Shown: piece after piece, positions 6,356 through 7,344 of the stretch
Numbering within the stretch: the stretch's first letter is position 1
Layout of the letters: each line of letters opens with the position of its first letter
Source: an uncultured Myxococcales bacterium
Lineage (GTDB): Bacteria; Myxococcota_A; Bradymonadia; UBA7976; UBA1532
DNA length: 7,344 bases
Assembly (NCBI GenBank): GCA_937896275.1
Contig: CALBMW010001084.1
Coordinates: 1-7,344 of the forward strand
Reading direction: 5' to 3'
Notes under the pieces: generated by a model
Databases searched by the model: none
What the model was told of the DNA's origin: nothing
The model's input: only the letters and a program-made list of their open reading frames with translations
Position numbers and translations under genes: made by a program

Positions 6356-7153
6356 GTGCCGTGCGTGGACACGCTCGATCATGCGGTGGACGCACACTGT
6401 CACCTCGACGTCGAGGACTTCGCGGCGGATCGCGACGCGGTCTTCGAGCGCGCGCACAGGGTGGGCGTGCGCGGCTTCGTGGTGGCCGGCGTCGGGCCCG
6501 AGGCGTGGGGGGCGCAACGCACGCTGGCGGCGCGCCCCGGCGTCAAGTGGACCGCCGGCCTGCACCCGGTCGCGGTGGCGGATGGGGCGGACGTGGACGC
6601 CGCGTTGGCCGCTCTGCCGCAGGCCTTCGTCGGTGCCCACGCCGCGGTGGGGGTCGGTGAGACGGGCCTCGATCGCCGCGCCGCCCACGCACCCACGCTC
6701 GACCGCCAGGAGGCGGCCTTTCGGGCGCACCTCGCGTTCGCGCGCGAGCGCAACCTGCCCGTCGTGCTCCACCTCGTCGCCTGCTACGCCCGCGCCCTCG
6801 ACCTGCTGCGACGCGACGGCCTGCCGCCCGCGGGGGGCATGGTGCACGCGTGGTCGGGCGGCCCCGAGCTCGTGCGCGACTTCTGCGCGCTGGGACTTCA
6901 CCTGAGCGTCGCCGGCCTCGTCGCCCATCCGCGGTCACGCCGGCTGCGCGCTGCGGCGGCCGCGATCCCCTTCGACCGCCTGCTCATCGAGACCGACGCC
7001 CCCGACATGGCGCCGCCCGATCTGCCTCGGCGCAACGAGCCCGCCTTCTTGCCCGCCATCGCCGCCGCGGTCGCCGCCGCGCGGGGCTGCACCGCCCACG
7101 CAGTGATCGTGTCAACCGCCGCGAACGCCGCGCGCCTGTTCGGCCCCTTCTGA
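6356..7153 (+). CDS. TatD-family metal-dependent hydrolase
   Basis: This 265-residue protein has the TatD/YcfH amidohydrolase-fold motifs in order: DAHCHLD with metal ligands His14 and His16, TAGLHP with His70, GVGETGLD with Glu102, LPVVLHL with His139, VHAWSGG with His164, and LLIETDAPD with Asp214. The length is normal for the family. Characterised TatD proteins are metal-dependent, cytosolic 3'-5' exonucleases linked to DNA repair or DNA fragmentation, but many members have unknown substrates. The usual HSR signature after the fourth ligand is replaced by HLV, and the common HCFSG is HAWSG, so this is a divergent member. The start is GTG 6356; GTG at 6365 or 6386 cannot be excluded, and no ATG lies before the first motif. 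It is on the regulator strand, 144 bases downstream, and has no obvious tie to polyamines. The stop codon abuts the tandem repeat. Confidence 0.9.
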   Translation: MPCVDTLDHAVDAHCHLDVEDFAADRDAVFERAHRVGVRGFVVAGVGPEAWGAQRTLAARPGVKWTAGLHPVAVADGADVDAALAALPQAFVGAHAAVGVGETGLDRRAAHAPTLDRQEAAFRAHLAFARERNLPVVLHLVACYARALDLLRRDGLPPAGGMVHAWSGGPELVRDFCALGLHLSVAGLVAHPRSRRLRAAAAAIPFDRLLIETDAPDMAPPDLPRRNEPAFLPAIAAAVAAARGCTAHAVIVSTAANAARLFGPF

Positions 7154-7154
7154 T

Positions 7155-7344
7155 CAGCGCGCGACGCAGCTCAGCGCGCGACGCAGCTCAGCGCGCGACG
7201 CAGCTCAGCGCGCGACGCAGCTCAGCGCGCGACGCAGCTCAGCGCGCGACGCAGCTCAGCGCGCGACGCAGCTCAGCGCGCGACGCAGCTCAGCGCGCGA
7301 CGCAGCTCAGCGCGCGACGCAGCTCAGCGCGCGACGCAGCTCAG
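7155..7344. repeat. Perfect 17-bp tandem repeat, at least 11 copies, open at window end
   Basis: The unit CAGCGCGCGACGCAGCT repeats head to tail from 7155 with no mismatch I can find: eleven full copies to 7341, then three bases of a twelfth. It starts one base after the TatD-family stop codon and continues past the window. There are no spacers, so it is not CRISPR. Within each unit AGCGCG can pair with CGCAGCT around a CGA loop with one bulged A, so single-stranded copies could form small hairpins. The period is not a multiple of three. The plus strand has no stop in the array, but there is no sign of a gene. It may be a variable-number tandem repeat or an artefact at an assembly end. Confidence 0.97.

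Noticed and set aside
5765..6928. A 387-codon open frame on the minus strand
   Set aside because: It is antisense to the PuuR-like and TatD-family genes, both supported by full motif sets, and its composition looks like a mirrored frame.
7155..7344. A CRISPR array or repeat-encoded protein
   Set aside because: There are no spacers between units. The 17-base period cycles through all three frames, and no start codon or ribosome binding site suggests translation.

Overview
This window is about 7.3 kb of GC-rich bacterial DNA. It is densely coding, with overlapping genes and recognisable Shine-Dalgarno sites. No gene here fixes the taxonomy. A high-GC Gram-negative such as a myxobacterium-like or other proteobacterial lineage would fit, but that is a weak inference. 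The left edge cuts through a gene and the right edge ends inside a perfect tandem repeat, so this may be a whole contig.

Left block (1-5510, minus strand): four genes are packed head to tail in one apparent operon. In transcription order they are a GabT-type class III aminotransferase, a nitrilase-superfamily amidohydrolase, a long Orn/Lys/Arg-type PLP decarboxylase with an extra N-terminal region, and an ATP-grasp ligase whose C-terminal part is outside the window. All three junctions overlap by 4, 4 and 1 bases, which indicates translational coupling.

Centre (5511-6211): a short, relatively AT-rich divergent region separates the operon from a plus-strand XRE-cupin regulator that closely resembles PuuR, the putrescine-responsive repressor of E. 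coli. At the start codon of the aminotransferase lies a 15-base stretch that agrees at 11 positions with the E. coli PuuR recognition sequence as I recall it. A sigma70-like promoter for the regulator can be proposed at 5551-5579.

Right block (6356-7344): a TatD-family metal-dependent hydrolase gene is followed, one base after its stop codon, by at least eleven identical copies of a 17-bp unit that run off the window.

Working model (inference): the operon handles a basic amino acid or the diamine made from it. The decarboxylase would make a diamine or agmatine, the aminotransferase would remove a terminal amino group, the amidohydrolase would cleave an amide or carbamoyl intermediate, and the ATP-grasp enzyme could form that amide. 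This would parallel the gamma-glutamylated Puu pathway using unrelated enzyme families. The PuuR-like regulator and its apparent operator are the main support for a polyamine role. The substrates cannot be read from the sequence.
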